DNA of 64,000 bases from Diphasiastrum complanatum (GCA_029204225.1 CM055098.1:16855775-16919774), one strand, 5' to 3'. Shown: positions 1 through 11,637, counted from the stretch's first letter. A program made the numbers and translations. The notes: generated from the letters alone by a model not told the origin.

Positions 1-1002
1 CAGAGGGATGAATTCATGATACTCCTCCAAGGAAACAATTTTTTTTGGTTCTTGCATTTTCAGGAAAGCTTTAACGAAAAGAGGAAGAATGTACCATAAT
101 CGTTGGACCCTTCTACGAACAAGTTAATAGGAAATTCTAGTAAATTTCTTCAGATTATGTATGTGCAACGTACGAACAGGTCCAGACGAGACATCTTCTT
201 GGCGTGGCTGCATGCTGTTAATAACTGTGATCCTTCCATGAACTATCCTGGAATAGTGTCTTCAATGCTTTCTGATCAGCGATCCTAGTGGTGCTTTTGG
301 AGTCCGCGTAACAATATGTCAAATTTATGTCCTACAGGCTGCATATTAGATTATTTGAAGATAAATGAGTATTAAGACTGGCATATAGTGTATCCTAGCA
401 TTGATAGCACTTGTAATATGTATTGTCATCTCGAACGTGCTTTCTACTAAGTAATGTCAACTCGTTAATAAATGACATCAAATATCATTACTAACTCCTA
501 CCAAGATGAGAGCTCTGAAATTCTCTGTGGAGCCTCTTCCTTTCTTGGTACAGCGATTTGTATAAGATCGGGCACTTGCTGCTCAGGTTGAATTGTCAGA
601 CATCGTTTCTCTTATTGCTCAAGTCGATGTGTGCCAAAAACTGAGAGGCGGGGCTTAATGGAATAATCTGGTAAAGGAAAGACGATCATAAAATCAGACA
701 AGATTCTCAAAACTTTTCTAATTCTAGCTCTAGCTCTTTAACAGAGAAAACTCTCAAACTTCTGAAAATTTAGCTCGTTGTTAACAAGCAAAGCTCGTTC
801 TACGTATACGGTTGCAATTCCAGGTATACCAACTCTCGAGCCAACGATAGCAATATTGAAAATATTAAAAGCTGGAGCCATGATCGATTCCTGTGATTTA
901 CATACATGCTATGATGAGCATGATTCTGACCTGAAATGTTGTGTTTCTTCATTAACGCATCATGCAGCGGAAGCGTTGCCTTGTGGTTAGCATCTCAAAG
1001 TA
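1..1002. other. 3' flank of the PHD gene, no gene seen
   Basis: This stretch lies downstream of the minus-strand PHD gene, so its right part should hold that gene's 3' untranslated region. Short open frames occur on the plus strand at 103-288 and 778-990, but they lack any recognisable motif or splice context. I see no RNA gene or repeat here. Confidence 0.5.
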
Positions 1003-3496
1003 CTATATCACAATTTGGAAATTGGAATATGCTTCCCCACAGCGTTGACAAAGGAACTGGACTGGAATAGCATCCAGATCAGACATCCCATGACAACGAG
1101 TGTGCTGCCATACTTCGCATAAATCACAAGCTATCATGCGTTCTCCATCGTCATCGTTGGTTCCACAAACGCATTCTACAATCCAATTATCGTTTCCTCC
1201 TTCGTATCTGAGTTTGCTGGAGGTATTTACACAACTTACTTCCAATGTAACACTTGATTCGGATTCGATGGCGCCAAAAAGTAGATCTTCGTTATCGCTT
1301 TTCAACTCTACAACACTATCAACAATAAGACTGCTCATGATACTGTATGTGTCTTGAAAAGCTTCCTGAGCGGCTCGTTTCAGATCTCCGACGGTGGCAT
1401 GAGGTGGTAAAACAACAAGCTCTGCAGGCGGGTTCGGCCTCTGCGGCCTATGGGAGTCATGGCCGTTCAAAACTACTGTACACATCACCCGTAACATTTC
1501 ATCATCGTCCATGTCCCAGTCACTGCTGGCACGTTTTCGAGTTAATTCTCCCCGGTAATCTTTTACGAAGTGACGAGTATCCAAAATGATTCGGCTTGCA
1601 GTTGGAATAGCTGCCAGAACATTCTTCAAGTTTCTCCTAACAGACATGTAGTTTTCTAATACTTGCCCGTAGATGTAAGCAATGTCCCGCAGGATGTCTT
1701 GTCTGCTGAGCTCACAGACACTCTCGGATATCCTTTTGGAATTTTGAATGACATTCGAAGTGACATCACAACTACATACGTCTTCTAGACAATATTCAAG
1801 GACTTTGGTGATCGGATTAAGAGCTCGGCGAACAAGCTGACCTCCGACAACACGATTTCCAAGAGATTTGAGGACGAAATCCAGTAGACCAGTGTCCCCT
1901 ATATAGTTCCTAGCTGCATCCCGAACATCCTGCCTAGCCATCCATTTTGTCTCGCAATTTTTCAGAGCTTCAAGAATCACTTTTGTGGCAAGATCTAGCC
2001 GCTTTGCAGACCAACGACAAGGTGTGTCACTAGATATGAAGTGCATTTCAGCGATGCCCTTTTCCTGTTTTGTATCTTTGGAAATATATTTTGTTGAGCA
2101 GTACCAAGGAATTCGTGCTTTAAGCTCCATCATGAAGCGCAGCATATCACCCAAGGTCTGAAGTACATGGCCACTAATTCGCTGGTACATACTAACAATA
2201 GCTACTACATCTTTGTCTACTCCATCGAAATGATGTACCATAACGCTCAAAGGCATTCCTCGAATCGCTTCGACTGCTTTCAGATACATCTGTTGAGATA
2301 TGCCAAAACTACCGCGACCATACTTGTATCCCCATCTTCCAAACCAGCACTGGCCATATGCAACAGAGTGAATAAGACGAAGTTCAAGTGATCTTTTCTT
2401 TGCCGTATCTTCCAGACTTACTTTTCTGAGAAGCAATAGAAAGTTTGATGTTAGAAGGATTCGGGAGCAAACAAAATTGTATCATCAACAAGTGATTTCT
2501 GACAAGCATAGCTCACCTTAAGCACTATTATTATAACACATCACTGTGACACAAATAGAGTAGATGATATTTACTGTCGAATTTCCTTTCTGCAACAAAA
2601 ATATCTGCAGTTTAACGTGAATCATGGAACACAACAAATTCGAGGGATGCTAAGCTTAAAAAATGCACAAAATATCCTATAGCAAGGATACCTTGCGCGA
2701 AGCATAGCACAGAGCCGATCCCAGAGGTCCATTAAGTCCCTTCCTGAAGCATGCTTAGATCCTTTTTCTCGCCCATTTAGAGACAAGAGATGACCATAGC
2801 CGTTGCAGTGGAGCACTCCATGTAAAATATGGCTTTGAAGGTCGAATATACTAGTTTGAATTGCCTCCTCCCCACAGGACATGCAATTGAAAATTGGAGG
2901 GGGTATCGAATCGCTGCACTTGGGACAGACCTTCGCACCGGTTACTCCCACTAATCCAAACGGAATGTTTTCCAGCTCCGAAGATGGAATAATGAAGTGA
3001 TACTTCCTCTTCGATACTGGATGATGGTTCCAGCCTGCAGAAATCCCTGAAATCTTATTCCTTTTTCTTCTGTTGTCTGCATTTTAGAACCTTCTAAGAT
3101 ACCAAGAAAGCATAATCAGAGAATAAGACCTGACATGTATTTTATAAATTAGAGACGATGTCTATCTGTAACAGCGAGGTGAAGCCATGGCTCAGAACGC
3201 TTACCCATACATCGGCAATGCTTACAATGAGGATGAGGAGAGTTTTCTAGACTCTCCTCAATTATTGCCAGCGTGATTTGGGCTGAAATTTTCTCGTTCT
3301 CTAGTTCAATCGACCAGTTCGGCATGCCTTGCACATTGTAAGTTTCGAATTCAGCATGATCTCTCAAAAAGGCACGAATATTTGTTCTGAAAGGCCCATC
3401 GTAATCAGCAGGACAACCAGGGTCTCCTAAACTGTGTATGCCAAATAGCCTGTCGCTCCGCTTCCGTTTAATGCTACGTTCTGCACTCAGATACAT
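1003..3496 (-). CDS. PHD-finger transcriptional regulator, MS1/MMD1 family, complete three-exon gene
   Basis: Three exons join in frame: 3496-3205, 3034-2692 and 2425-1003, giving 685 residues, the usual size of the family (about 670-710). The donors (GTAAGC, GTATCC) and acceptors (CTGCAG, TTCTCAG) are canonical. The first junction rebuilds the family motif CRCMGWNHHPVSKRKYHFII and the second rebuilds LRARKVSLEDTAKKRS. The middle carries a long family-typical block (VRDAARNYIGDTGLLDFVLK). A C4HC3 PHD finger closes the protein, with ligands C630, C632, C645, C648, H653, C656, C671 and C674. Seed-plant members (MALE STERILITY 1, MMD1/DUET, At1g33420) are nuclear chromatin readers or activators, acting in the tapetum or male meiocytes. 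Which paralogue this is cannot be told here, so no symbol is given. The start is the ATG at 3494-3496. No stop or frameshift interrupts it, unlike nearly everything else in the window. Confidence 0.93.
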
Positions 3497-5023
3497 CTTC
3501 GGTTTTTCTCGATTGAAATTTGACGGCAGTTAAGTAGCCGGTTAATTTTTTCGTAGAAACAAGATTAGCAGAGTATTAGAGACTGAAAGGTGCACGATCG
3601 AAATAGTAAACATAAAACATATCAACGAGAACGTAAGGAAATTCAATATTGTTTTGCGTACAAAACAAGTCAGTAAGCCAAACTGGGCTAAAGTTCACTT
3701 GCTACCGTTTATCGGGTTGCGGAAAACCTACACCAGCTATGTCAAAGAACCCGACACGGGCCTATGGATGATTTCTTAGTACACCTTGTCGCAGTTTTGC
3801 ATACCCTACGTCCTGAACAAAACAGTCTAACGGTTCTTCTGTTCCTTTTAAGGACAAATAGGCTACGGCCTACTCCGACGTGTATGGGAAAGAGCATGTA
3901 ATTCAAACATAATTGATCTGCAAGAAAGGCTAGAGCGTAAAGCAAAAAAAGTTTAAAAGATGTCTGAGCTCTCTCGCCAATATGGTATAATTTTGCAATG
4001 TGGCAGCTGCTACAGGAATAGCACAACTCTAATTCTACGTCGCGCTATATTCAAGTCGAGAATGAAAGGCCATCAGAAAACCATAAAACAGAATCGAAAC
4101 GAGGATCACCATAGCCAGCGAGCTATACATGAGCAAATGGAGATGAGCTCAACTCCCACGTAGTTTTCACAGCGCCAAATTCGTCTGAATCGGACGGCCA
4201 TAGGAGCAGCCCACGCCATCCACAGGCCTGAAGGGATCTCCATTTAATTGCATATTTTTTGGCAAAACAGGGCCCAGCAATTTGTTGTGATGGGGCCGGA
4301 TTATATTAAACAAAACCGGGGGTCCGGATCGTGAGGGGTGCCATCCGCCCCGCTCCCCGTCGTCATCACGCAAAATCAACCCAATGCAGAGTTACATAAT
4401 TGGGCACAAGGGATCAATTTGGTGGCAAGAGATGATGGGCCATACTAACCATCACGTAAGGGGGGACAGGCTCCGAGGGTGTCCCTTCCTCATGGTAAAA
4501 TCTGTCTCTTTTGCTATAAATTGTTTTTTCCACGCACTTTCAAGATCAGAGGTGCCTGTAAAAAAAAAGGTAATATTTTTTACATGAACCTTCCATACTA
4601 AGAAGGTGAACATTAAAAAAAATTGGCCTACAACATTCCATTGTGTGAGGCTCTTCCATTTCTTTCACAAAAAATGTCACAATTGAATTTATGGCATGAT
4701 GCCCTGGACCTTTCTTTCTAATGCCAAGTGGTGAACACTTTTTCTCTTGCAATCAACCTTTCTCTTGTGAATTGATGTCCTCATGTGATGAACCTGCCAC
4801 CACACCTCTCATGTCGCCAACCAATGAAAGATTAACACAATGGCATATGCACATTCCAATAGAATGTACTCATGCAAACAAGCCATTGGGCTACCACATA
4901 GCACATGCAAATTCTAATGGAATGTGCATGCTATGTGGAACTTGTCATTGGGTATTCACGCGTATATTTTTTGGATAAATTTTTTTTGAAAAAGGCTTAC
5001 TCACACCTAGCATTATGTCATGG
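3497..5023. other. Upstream region of the PHD gene, no gene seen
   Basis: Promoter-side DNA of the minus-strand PHD gene, followed by intergenic sequence. Short open frames on both strands (3742-4026, 4167-4379, 4546-4752) show no motifs. The only structured part I noticed is the hairpin at 4894-4938. Confidence 0.45.
4894..4938. repeat. Imperfect hairpin with CCACATAGC arms
   Basis: Left arm 4894-4914 and right arm 4920-4938 are reverse complements with a few mismatches around a loop of about 5 bp. The flanking DNA holds related words (CACATTCCAATAGAATGT, GCCATTGGG). A looser relative lies near 56320-56440. This may be the tip of an old inverted-repeat element. Confidence 0.55.
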
Positions 5024-5401
5024 CATTAGAGGAGTTCTAAATCCAAAAAAGACCCTTTGTAAAGATTCTTTTTATATTTTTTCTCAATATTTTCTTACAC
5101 ATGGACCAATTAAAACACTCAAATTTGAAATCTACGTAACGTAACTTTTTGAGTCCACATTTTGATTCCACACTAAAAATGGCATAACTTTTTAGTGGTA
5201 AGTCCAAATTTAGCGGAGTTTAGTGCAGTGAAAAGCGCTCGACAAGAGCTTTCTAATGATATGCTAGATGACATACTTTTGAGCTACGATTAAAAAGTTA
5301 TGGCAAGTCAAAAGTATTAGTGTTATAATATTTTAATAATATAAACTACATCTTGCACGAATTCTTAAAGGGTCTTTTTGGAGCTCAAAACTCCTCTAAT
5401 G
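5024..5401. mobile_element. 378-bp terminal-inverted-repeat element (MITE-like)
   Basis: The left end (5024-5068) and right end (5359-5401) are inverted copies of each other over about 43 bp, with outermost bases CATTAGAGGAGTT and an inner AAAGGGTCTTTTT block. No coding frame lies between. The right end abuts the target duplication of Copia element A. I could not find a clean target duplication, so the family (Mutator-like or other) is open. A single related end occurs at 49639-49680. Confidence 0.6.
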
Positions 5402-5427
5402 AAGGCCCAACCTCCCTTGGGCCTTCT

Positions 5428-5689
5428 ACTTAGAATTTGCTTCGAACAAGAACACAGGTCTACACAGTAACACAGACACTCTCCACAGCAAGCTCACATA
5501 GCAACTGTATTTCTCAAAATGAAATTACACTGTACATATAGTTGTTCACTCAGGCAACTCATGCATGACCTAGGTTGCCGTTGGCGGGACGCGTGTCCCG
5601 TCGACTTGCCTCGTGGCAGGCCAACTGATCCTTATCGACTGATAGGACCCACAGTACAGTAGCACAATGATTCTACTTTAATTCTAACT
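5428..5689 (-). repeat. 3' LTR of Copia A
   Basis: 262 bp, the partner of 11650-11923. It contains the near-palindrome CGGGACGCGTGTCCCG at 5585-5600. In the element's orientation it follows the purine tract at 5690-5701. Confidence 0.9.
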
Positions 5690-5743
5690 CTCTCCCTTAA
5701 AGTAGAGTCTACTTTTTATACAGTCATATACATAGCTTTAAAG

Positions 5744-6195
5744 TCAACAAACTTTAAGTATAGAAAGCTTTGATCTAAACTTATCAAACTTTTCTCCAAC
5801 AAGTGGCTTAGTGAAAATACCAGCTAGTTGTTCTTCCGTACTACAATGAACAACATAAATTTCACGACTCAGCAGCCTCTCACGTATAAAGTGATACTGA
5901 ATCTCAATGTGTTTGGTTCTCACATGGAACACTGGATTCTTTTCTAGCTGAATGCCACTCTTACTGTCGCTATGTATAGTCGTGGGATTTTTGTGCTTCA
6001 TGCCAACTTCCTCCAAGATTTGTCTCAACCATATAGCTTCATGTGCTGCACTACACATTGCCTTATACTCTGCTTCTGTGGTGGATAGAGCAATTGTACT
6101 TTGCTTCTTACTAGACCAGGAAAAGAAACTGTCACAAAGCAGGAATACATACCCTATGGTGGATCTACGATCATCATAGTCACCTCCCCAATCCG
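5744..6195 (-). pseudogene. RNase H C-terminal part of Copia A polyprotein
   Basis: The open frame on the minus strand reads [19 protein letters not shown], then [30 protein letters not shown] and [16 protein letters not shown], the standard order of Copia RNase H. It ends about 55 bp before the 3' LTR. The upstream end is cut by the LTR of element B at 6195/6196, just before the YTDW motif, so the domain has lost its normal reverse transcriptase partner. Confidence 0.85.
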
Positions 6196-6521
6196 TGTAG
6201 GGAAGCTGTGGCATGTTTTACCATTGTAAATAATGAGATTTTGATGTTTTGGACTCATTCTCTCTCAACCCGAGTGTTCTAGCTTTGATTTCTCTCCCTA
6301 CTTGAGAGCAGCCTGTTTTTCCCATACTAAGCACTTAGAATTATTTCTAACATTCATTCCTCATTGTGAAAAGTTAGATTTTTTAGTCAGATGTATGCTA
6401 TTGTGCTCTTGCCATAGATTTTTCAAGTAATCTGTTCTCTGATCAATCTTGTGCAATCACAACACCTTAGTAAGATCCTATAAGGTATGTGGTGAAGTTC
6501 ACAAGTGCTAAAAACTTCACA
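6196..6521 (+). repeat. 5' LTR of element B
   Basis: 326 bp, TGTAGG...TTCACA, similar along its length to 9734-10062. It is followed directly by TGGTTGGAAGAGGTGAGG. That begins with TGG, as a tRNA-primed binding site should, but I do not recognise the tRNA. Confidence 0.85.
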
Positions 6522-7188
6522 TGGTTGGAAGAGGTGAGGGTGTATACATCAGAACAACAGCGCTTTTGCTTGCAAAAACTCGGATTTGGGAGAGGAATCC
6601 AAACTTGCTGACAAACTAGCCATCTGTGGATCATAAGTGGATCAAACGAGTCTGATCTGCTTCAGCTGAGCCATGTACAAACAGATAGCTCACACGTGTG
6701 AAATCAGCCCTCTTTATTTGAGTGCTACTTCTCAAGGAATGATCCAAATTTGATGTTCTATAGCTTGTTGGATAGATATTGAAGAGTAGAATGTGTTGTT
6801 TGAGTTTCTAAATCAATTTGATTTGTTTTTAGAGGAGTTTTAGGCAATCAGAGAGTTTGAGAGAATACTCAACTCGTGGGATATGCAAAGTAGTATTCTG
6901 AGGTCTTAGACTTTTCATTTCACAGAAATTATTGTGTCTGAGTTGAAAGTAAGTTCCTAGAGAGTTTTTCAGTTCTTTGAAACTCGTGGAAGAGATAAAC
7001 TTCTTACTTGCGTGTGCTTCATTTCTGTGATTGAAACAAGATCCAAATTCAAGATAGATTGATTTTCTGTGTTGAGAGTTTGATCTCACATTCTGTTGCT
7101 AGATTTCATAGATTGGATCAACATCATAAGTGTTAGATCCTAGGTTGAGATAGCAAGCAACATTTTTCAACTCCATCTTTGTCATTAC

Positions 7189-8100
7189 TTGAATTTTTCA
7201 TAGAGAAGATGTCTTCATCTGGTTCACATTTCTTGGAGCACAGTGAGAGATTAACATCTTCCAATTATGCAATGTGGAAGATTAGAATGGAATCATTATT
7301 GATTCTACAGGATGTAATGGACATTGTGAGTGGAGCTGAAGAAGAACCTGCAGCATCTAATGAAGCTGCAACATTTCACAAAAGAACCAGAATTACCCTT
7401 CATTTCATAAAAATGAATGTGACAAATGAAGTGTTAAGAGAGATCAGTACATGCACCACTGCCAAGAAACTTGGGATACTCTAAAAACAATCTATGAAAT
7501 CAAGAATACTTCTAGATTGCTTACACTTAGAAACCAAATCTTTCTAAGTTATCAGAGAGTAGATGAGAGTGCTTCATCATATGTAATGAGAGTCAAGGAT
7601 CTTCATCAAGAGTTAGCTGGTATTGGAGATGCTCTTAAGAACACTGAACTTTTTCAAGTAGTCCTCAATGGACTTAGATATGAGTATGACAATATTGTGC
7701 AGACTTATGATGTCAGGGAGGAATTTCCATCTTTGGATACACTGCAAGGTGTTCTCATTGCTAAAGAAAGCATGCAAGAGAACAAGATGTTGAGAATCAA
7801 TAGACTTTCATTGAAAGATGGTGGAGATGATAAAGCACTCTTCATCAGAGACAAGTCAAGAGGCAAGGGCAAAGGTCAACAACACTTCAAGAAGGACAAA
7901 GCCAAAGAAGGTGGTGAGGATCAGTCCTCACAAGTTGCAACATCCAGTGGCAAGAACAAGATGTCAACGATCAAGTGTTTGTTCTATGGAAAGAAAGAAC
8001 ACAATGCATCAAATTGTTTCAAGAAGAAGAACCTAAGCAAGCTAACCTTACTAATGAGGATGAGTGTGAGGGTGTTGAGAGTGAAAGAGAGGATTCTTTA
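7189..8100 (+). pseudogene. gag of element B, frameshifted
   Basis: The frame starts MSSSGSHFLEHSERL with a Copia gag N-terminus (LTSSNYAMWKIRMESLL). Near 7465-7480 the reading switches frame and continues as CQETWDTLKTIYEIKNTSRL (UBN2/gag family) to a lysine-rich tail. The zinc knuckle is degenerate: CLFYGKKEHNASNC has lost the second cysteine (Tyr instead) and the conserved glycine. The element cannot make a normal nucleocapsid. Confidence 0.8.
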
Positions 8101-8995
8101 ATGATGTCTACTTTTTCATCTTTTCCTTTCAAGAATGCAGAAGTCTGGTGGATAGATAGTGGGGCTAGTTCCCAATTGTCTAGTTCTAGAAACACTTTTA
8201 CAAGTCTCATGCCATATCTAGGTGCAAAAAGATCAATCTATACTACTAATGATGTAGAGTGTAGAATTGAAGGAATAGGTAGTATTCCACTACATGCATC
8301 ATCATCAAAATCTTTTTGCTTACATGATGTACTTTATGTACCTAGACTAACCAAGAATCTCATTAGTGTAGGTAGTTGTTTGATAGTGGATTGGATGTCA
8401 AGTTTCAAGTTGACAAGTGTATAATCTCAAGAGAAAATGAAGTTATTGCAAGAGGATCTAGAATTGGTAAGTTGTACAAACTAGATTCTAGGGAGAGTGC
8501 TAACATTTTAGATATTGCTTATGAGACCAAGGTTCTTCAGGAGGATCTGTGGCATAAGAGATTGGGACATCTCAATTTCAAAGCCATGCAATCTATGGTC
8601 AAGGAAGGAAAAGTTGTTGGACTACCAAAGACACTGTCAAAGGAGCTTCAACCTTGTGAAGCTTGTGTTTTGGCAAAATCAGCCAGAAGGCCTTTTCCTA
8701 GATCAAGCATCAAAACAAAGCAACCATTTGAACTCGTGCACTCTGATGTTCATCTCTCTTTAACCAAGAGCAAAGGAGGAGCAAATTTCTTTGTTTCCTT
8801 TGTAGATGATTATACAAGATATTCTTGGATCTATATGTTGTCTTCTAAAGCCATGGTTTATGATGTTTTCCTTACATTCAAAGCTTATGTAGAAAAGCAA
8901 TTTTCTTTCAAGTTGAAATCTTTGAGAAGTGATAGTGGAGGAGAATACATCTCCAATAAATTTAAAGACTTTTGTGAGAGAGAGAGAATACAAAG
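8101..8995 (+). pseudogene. Protease and integrase N-terminal half of element B
   Basis: The aspartic protease motif VWWIDSGASSQLSSS is intact. After a frame change near 8375-8400 come the integrase zinc domain (LWHKRLGHLNF...CEACVLAK) and the first two catalytic aspartates (HSDVHLS and LRSDSGGEYISNKF). The frame then breaks into two copies of a 26-bp sequence (about 8997-9022 and 9030-9055). The catalytic glutamate, reverse transcriptase and RNase H are missing. Confidence 0.8.
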
Positions 8996-9056
8996 AGAGT
9001 TTGCATGTAGAAGATATATACCTAAAGAGAGTCTGCATGTAGAAGATATATACTAA

Positions 9057-9500
9057 TCTTCACACTCCTCCTTAAAATATATGTTCCTATCTATCATAGA
9101 CTTTGAAATTAGGCCAAGATTAGACCTCATCTTGATAAAGACATTTTTGAGTAATGGCTTGGTGAGAAGATCTGCAACACAATTTGAAGATCCAATATGC
9201 TCCAATAAGATCTCTCTGCCAATGACTTTTTCTCTTACAAAATGATGAGCTACCTTGATGTGTTTGCTCCTTGCATGGAACACTGGATTATTTGCAAGAG
9301 CTTGAGCAGAAATGTTATCATTCTTGATAATTGGAAGGTCTTCATCTCCATAACACTTTAGCTTTAAAAGTAGCCTTTTGATCCATAAAACCTCCTTTGT
9401 TGTGGTTGTAAGAGATTTGTACTTATCTTCACAGGATGATAAGGATATAGTTGCTTGTTTCTTTGATAGTCAAGTAGATTCAAATTTGATGTCATGCAAA
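9057..9500 (-). pseudogene. Opposite-strand Copia RNase H fragment inside element B
   Basis: The minus strand reads LSKKQATISLSSCEDKYKSL, then TKEVLWIKRLLLKLKCYGDE, IIKNDNISAQALANNPVFHA and RSKHIKVAHHFVREKVIGRE, ending with a purine tract (AAGGAGGAG) and TG at about 9062. This is the 3' end of a third Copia element in reverse orientation. It is not element A, whose own RNase H is at 5744-6195. Confidence 0.8.
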
Positions 9501-9733
9501 AGTTTAGATAGCATGCAAGTCATTCAGTATGCATGCAAGCCACATGCAATCAGTGCATGCAACATGCAAAGTGGTTTCTATGATGTACACATGTCTAGGC
9601 AGTTTTATGAGTTGACATGCAGAACATGCAATATCCATGCATGCAGTTACACATGTGGATCCTTAGTAGTTGAGTTAACTGAGTTAAGTGGACTTTCCAT
9701 GCAACACCACTGTAGGAACTCGACCCACTTTGA
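9500..9733. repeat. GCATGCA/ACATGCA-rich segment
   Basis: About ten copies of CATGCA-type words occur in roughly 230 bp, several in the palindromic form GCATGC or TGCATGCA. CATGCA is the core of the RY element bound by plant B3 proteins. Here the density more likely reflects an expanded simple repeat. No coding sense is seen. Confidence 0.5.
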
Positions 9734-10062
9734 TGTAGGAAAGCTGTGGCATGTTTTGCCATATTGTGACTAATGAGATTTTGATGTTTCGGACTCATTC
9801 TCTCTCTACTTGAGTGTTCTAGCTTTGATTTTCTCTCTCTACCCGAGAGCAGCCTGTTTTTCCCATACTGAGCACTTAGAATTATTTCTGACATTCATTC
9901 CTCATATTGAAAAGTTAGATTTTCTAGTCAGATGTATGCCATTGTGCTCTTGCCATAGATTTTTCAAGTAATCTGTTCTCTGATCAATCTTCTGCAATCA
10001 CAACACCTCAGTAAGATCATGTAAGATGTGTGATGAAGTTCACACGTGCTAAAAACTTCACA
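9734..10062 (+). repeat. 3' LTR of element B
   Basis: 329 bp, the partner of 6196-6521. No purine tract precedes it (the sequence before it is GACCCACTTTGA), which supports the view that the element's 3' internal part was replaced. Confidence 0.8.
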
Positions 10063-10905
10063 AGACTTGTACTCACCTCCATTGTCTGATCTTAGAACTT
10101 TGATCTTCCTATTTGTCTGATTTTCGACCAATGCTTTGAAGCTCTTGAAATTGTCAAATGCATCCGATTTCTTCTTCAATAAGTAAATCCACGTCTTACG
10201 TGACATATCATCAATAAAGGTCATGAAATGGAAGGCTTTACCCAAGGACATGGTCCTCATAGGCCCGCATAAATTTGTGTGGATCAAGTCCAAGATGTTC
10301 TTTGCCCTTGCAACACCACCTTTATTGAATTTCTCTCGATGCTGCTTCTCATATACACATGATTCGCACATCGATTTCAAGTGGTCTTCTATTGTAGGCA
10401 ATCCTCTCACCATTTCCAATTTCCTCATCAAACTGAGGCTTCCTAAGTTCAAGTGACCAAGCCTCTTATGCCACAATTCAGTTTGCGATGGAATGGATGA
10501 GACAAGTCCATGTTTTTCCTTGATTGTAGCATTCAACCTGTACAATTTAGTATTGGGCTCCCTTACTCCATCCACAATAACTTTGAATTTTTGGTTCACA
10601 TCCTTCACAAAGCAATGATCATGGACAAATTCTACTTTCAACTCTTGATCAGTAATGACTCCAACAGAAACTAGATTTTTCTTCAAATCTGGTATGTAAA
10701 GTACCTCCCTGATCATCCTGCTTTTGTCATCAGGTAGTTGGATTGAAACGGTGCCTATCCCCGTGATCTTGCACACATCATCATTTGCTTGTGAAACGGA
10801 CGTTCCATTATCCAACACTTTCAAGCTACTGAATCAATCCTTGCTACCTGTCATGTGTCTTGTGGCTCTCGAGTCAATATACCACGCATGATCATCTTGA
10901 TAGAT
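10063..10905 (-). pseudogene. Protease-integrase part of Copia A
   Basis: On the minus strand the protease site reads YIDSRATRHMTGSKD followed by a stop. The invariant DSG is DSR, so the protease would be dead. Integrase follows: LWHKRLGHLNLGSLSLMRK...CESCVYEKQH (zinc domain), LIHTNLCGPM in place of the usual HSDLCGPM, and VLRSDNGGEYKS (second aspartate). The element B LTR cuts the frame right after EYKS, so the catalytic glutamate is lost. Confidence 0.85.
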
Positions 10906-11441
10906 GACAATGCAGATATGAAGATGCTAGAGTCTTCGATCTCACCCTCATCTACAAGGTTACCTGCTTGTTTTGGTTTCCCCTTGTCTTGTTCCGCCAG
11001 GAATTTCTGACATTCACTCTTCCAATGGCCTTTTTTACCACAATGGAAGCACTTTCCTTTCTTCTTGGTCTTACTAGAAGATCCCTCATCCTCCTGAGTC
11101 TTGGCAAATTGTTGTTTAGACTTCTTCTTGCCCTTGTCCTTGCCTTGTTTTTGGCATGTCGCAAGTGCTTGATCGTCAGTATTTTGACGTCTAGCTTTCA
11201 CCATTTCTCGTCGTTGCTCTTCCTGAATCAAGATTCCTATGAGTTCGTCAAAGGTTGGCAATCTTTCTCTTGATGCTATTCTGCTCACAATGCCGCACAA
11301 TGCATTGTGCACTAGTTCCATATCACGTATGCTCTCACCAATAGAATGTAGTTCATCCCTCATTGTCTTGATTCTGGTCATATAAGTCTGAATGTGCTCT
11401 CCTTGGTGTCCGATTGAATGCACACTAACTGCAAACGCCAA
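10851..11441 (-). pseudogene. gag of Copia A, N-terminally truncated
   Basis: The minus-strand frame has the gag body (HIQTYMTRIKTMRDELHSIG, RLPTFDELIGILIQEEQRRE) and an intact CCHC zinc knuckle (CFHCGKKGHWKSEC). Only about 200 bp separate it from the primer-binding site, so the gag N-terminal part is missing. It overlaps the protease frame in another phase, which points to a small indel at the junction. Confidence 0.85.
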
Positions 11442-11637
11442 GTAGCCTTCCTTCGGAATTTTAAAATTCCGTTTGCTGAGGTTCCGATTCAGACGACAAC
11501 TCTTGTCTCTGAATCCTCACACAGTCTCAAGCTCACCAAGCTTCTATGTGCTAGATTCTTTTCACCAGTGCTTCTCTTTCCGTCTTCAACCCGATGTAAA
11601 CCCCGAACTCTCAGAAGACTATTCTCCCGAAGCTCCG

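Larger units (their letters stand above)
6196..10062 (+). mobile_element. Nested LTR retrotransposon B, plus strand, inside Copia A
   Basis: Two LTR copies (6196-6521 and 9734-10062), both starting TGTAGG and ending TTCACA, flank plus-strand gag, protease and integrase remnants. The host sequence is Copia A RNase H on the left and Copia A integrase on the right. No matching 5-bp duplication is seen at the outer edges (ATCCG on the left, AGACT on the right), and the host's reverse transcriptase is absent. The present arrangement therefore probably followed recombination or deletion rather than one clean insertion. The interior from about 8990 to 9733 is foreign, including an opposite-strand RNase H patch. 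Confidence 0.75.

Noticed and set aside
1100-2391. Plus-strand ORFs at 1100-1357, 1347-1589 and 2167-2391
   Set aside because: They lie opposite the PHD-finger exon and are its shadows.
4384-5144. Plus-strand ORFs upstream of the inverted-repeat element
   Set aside because: No motif, no splice context, and they overlap the hairpin and repeat DNA.
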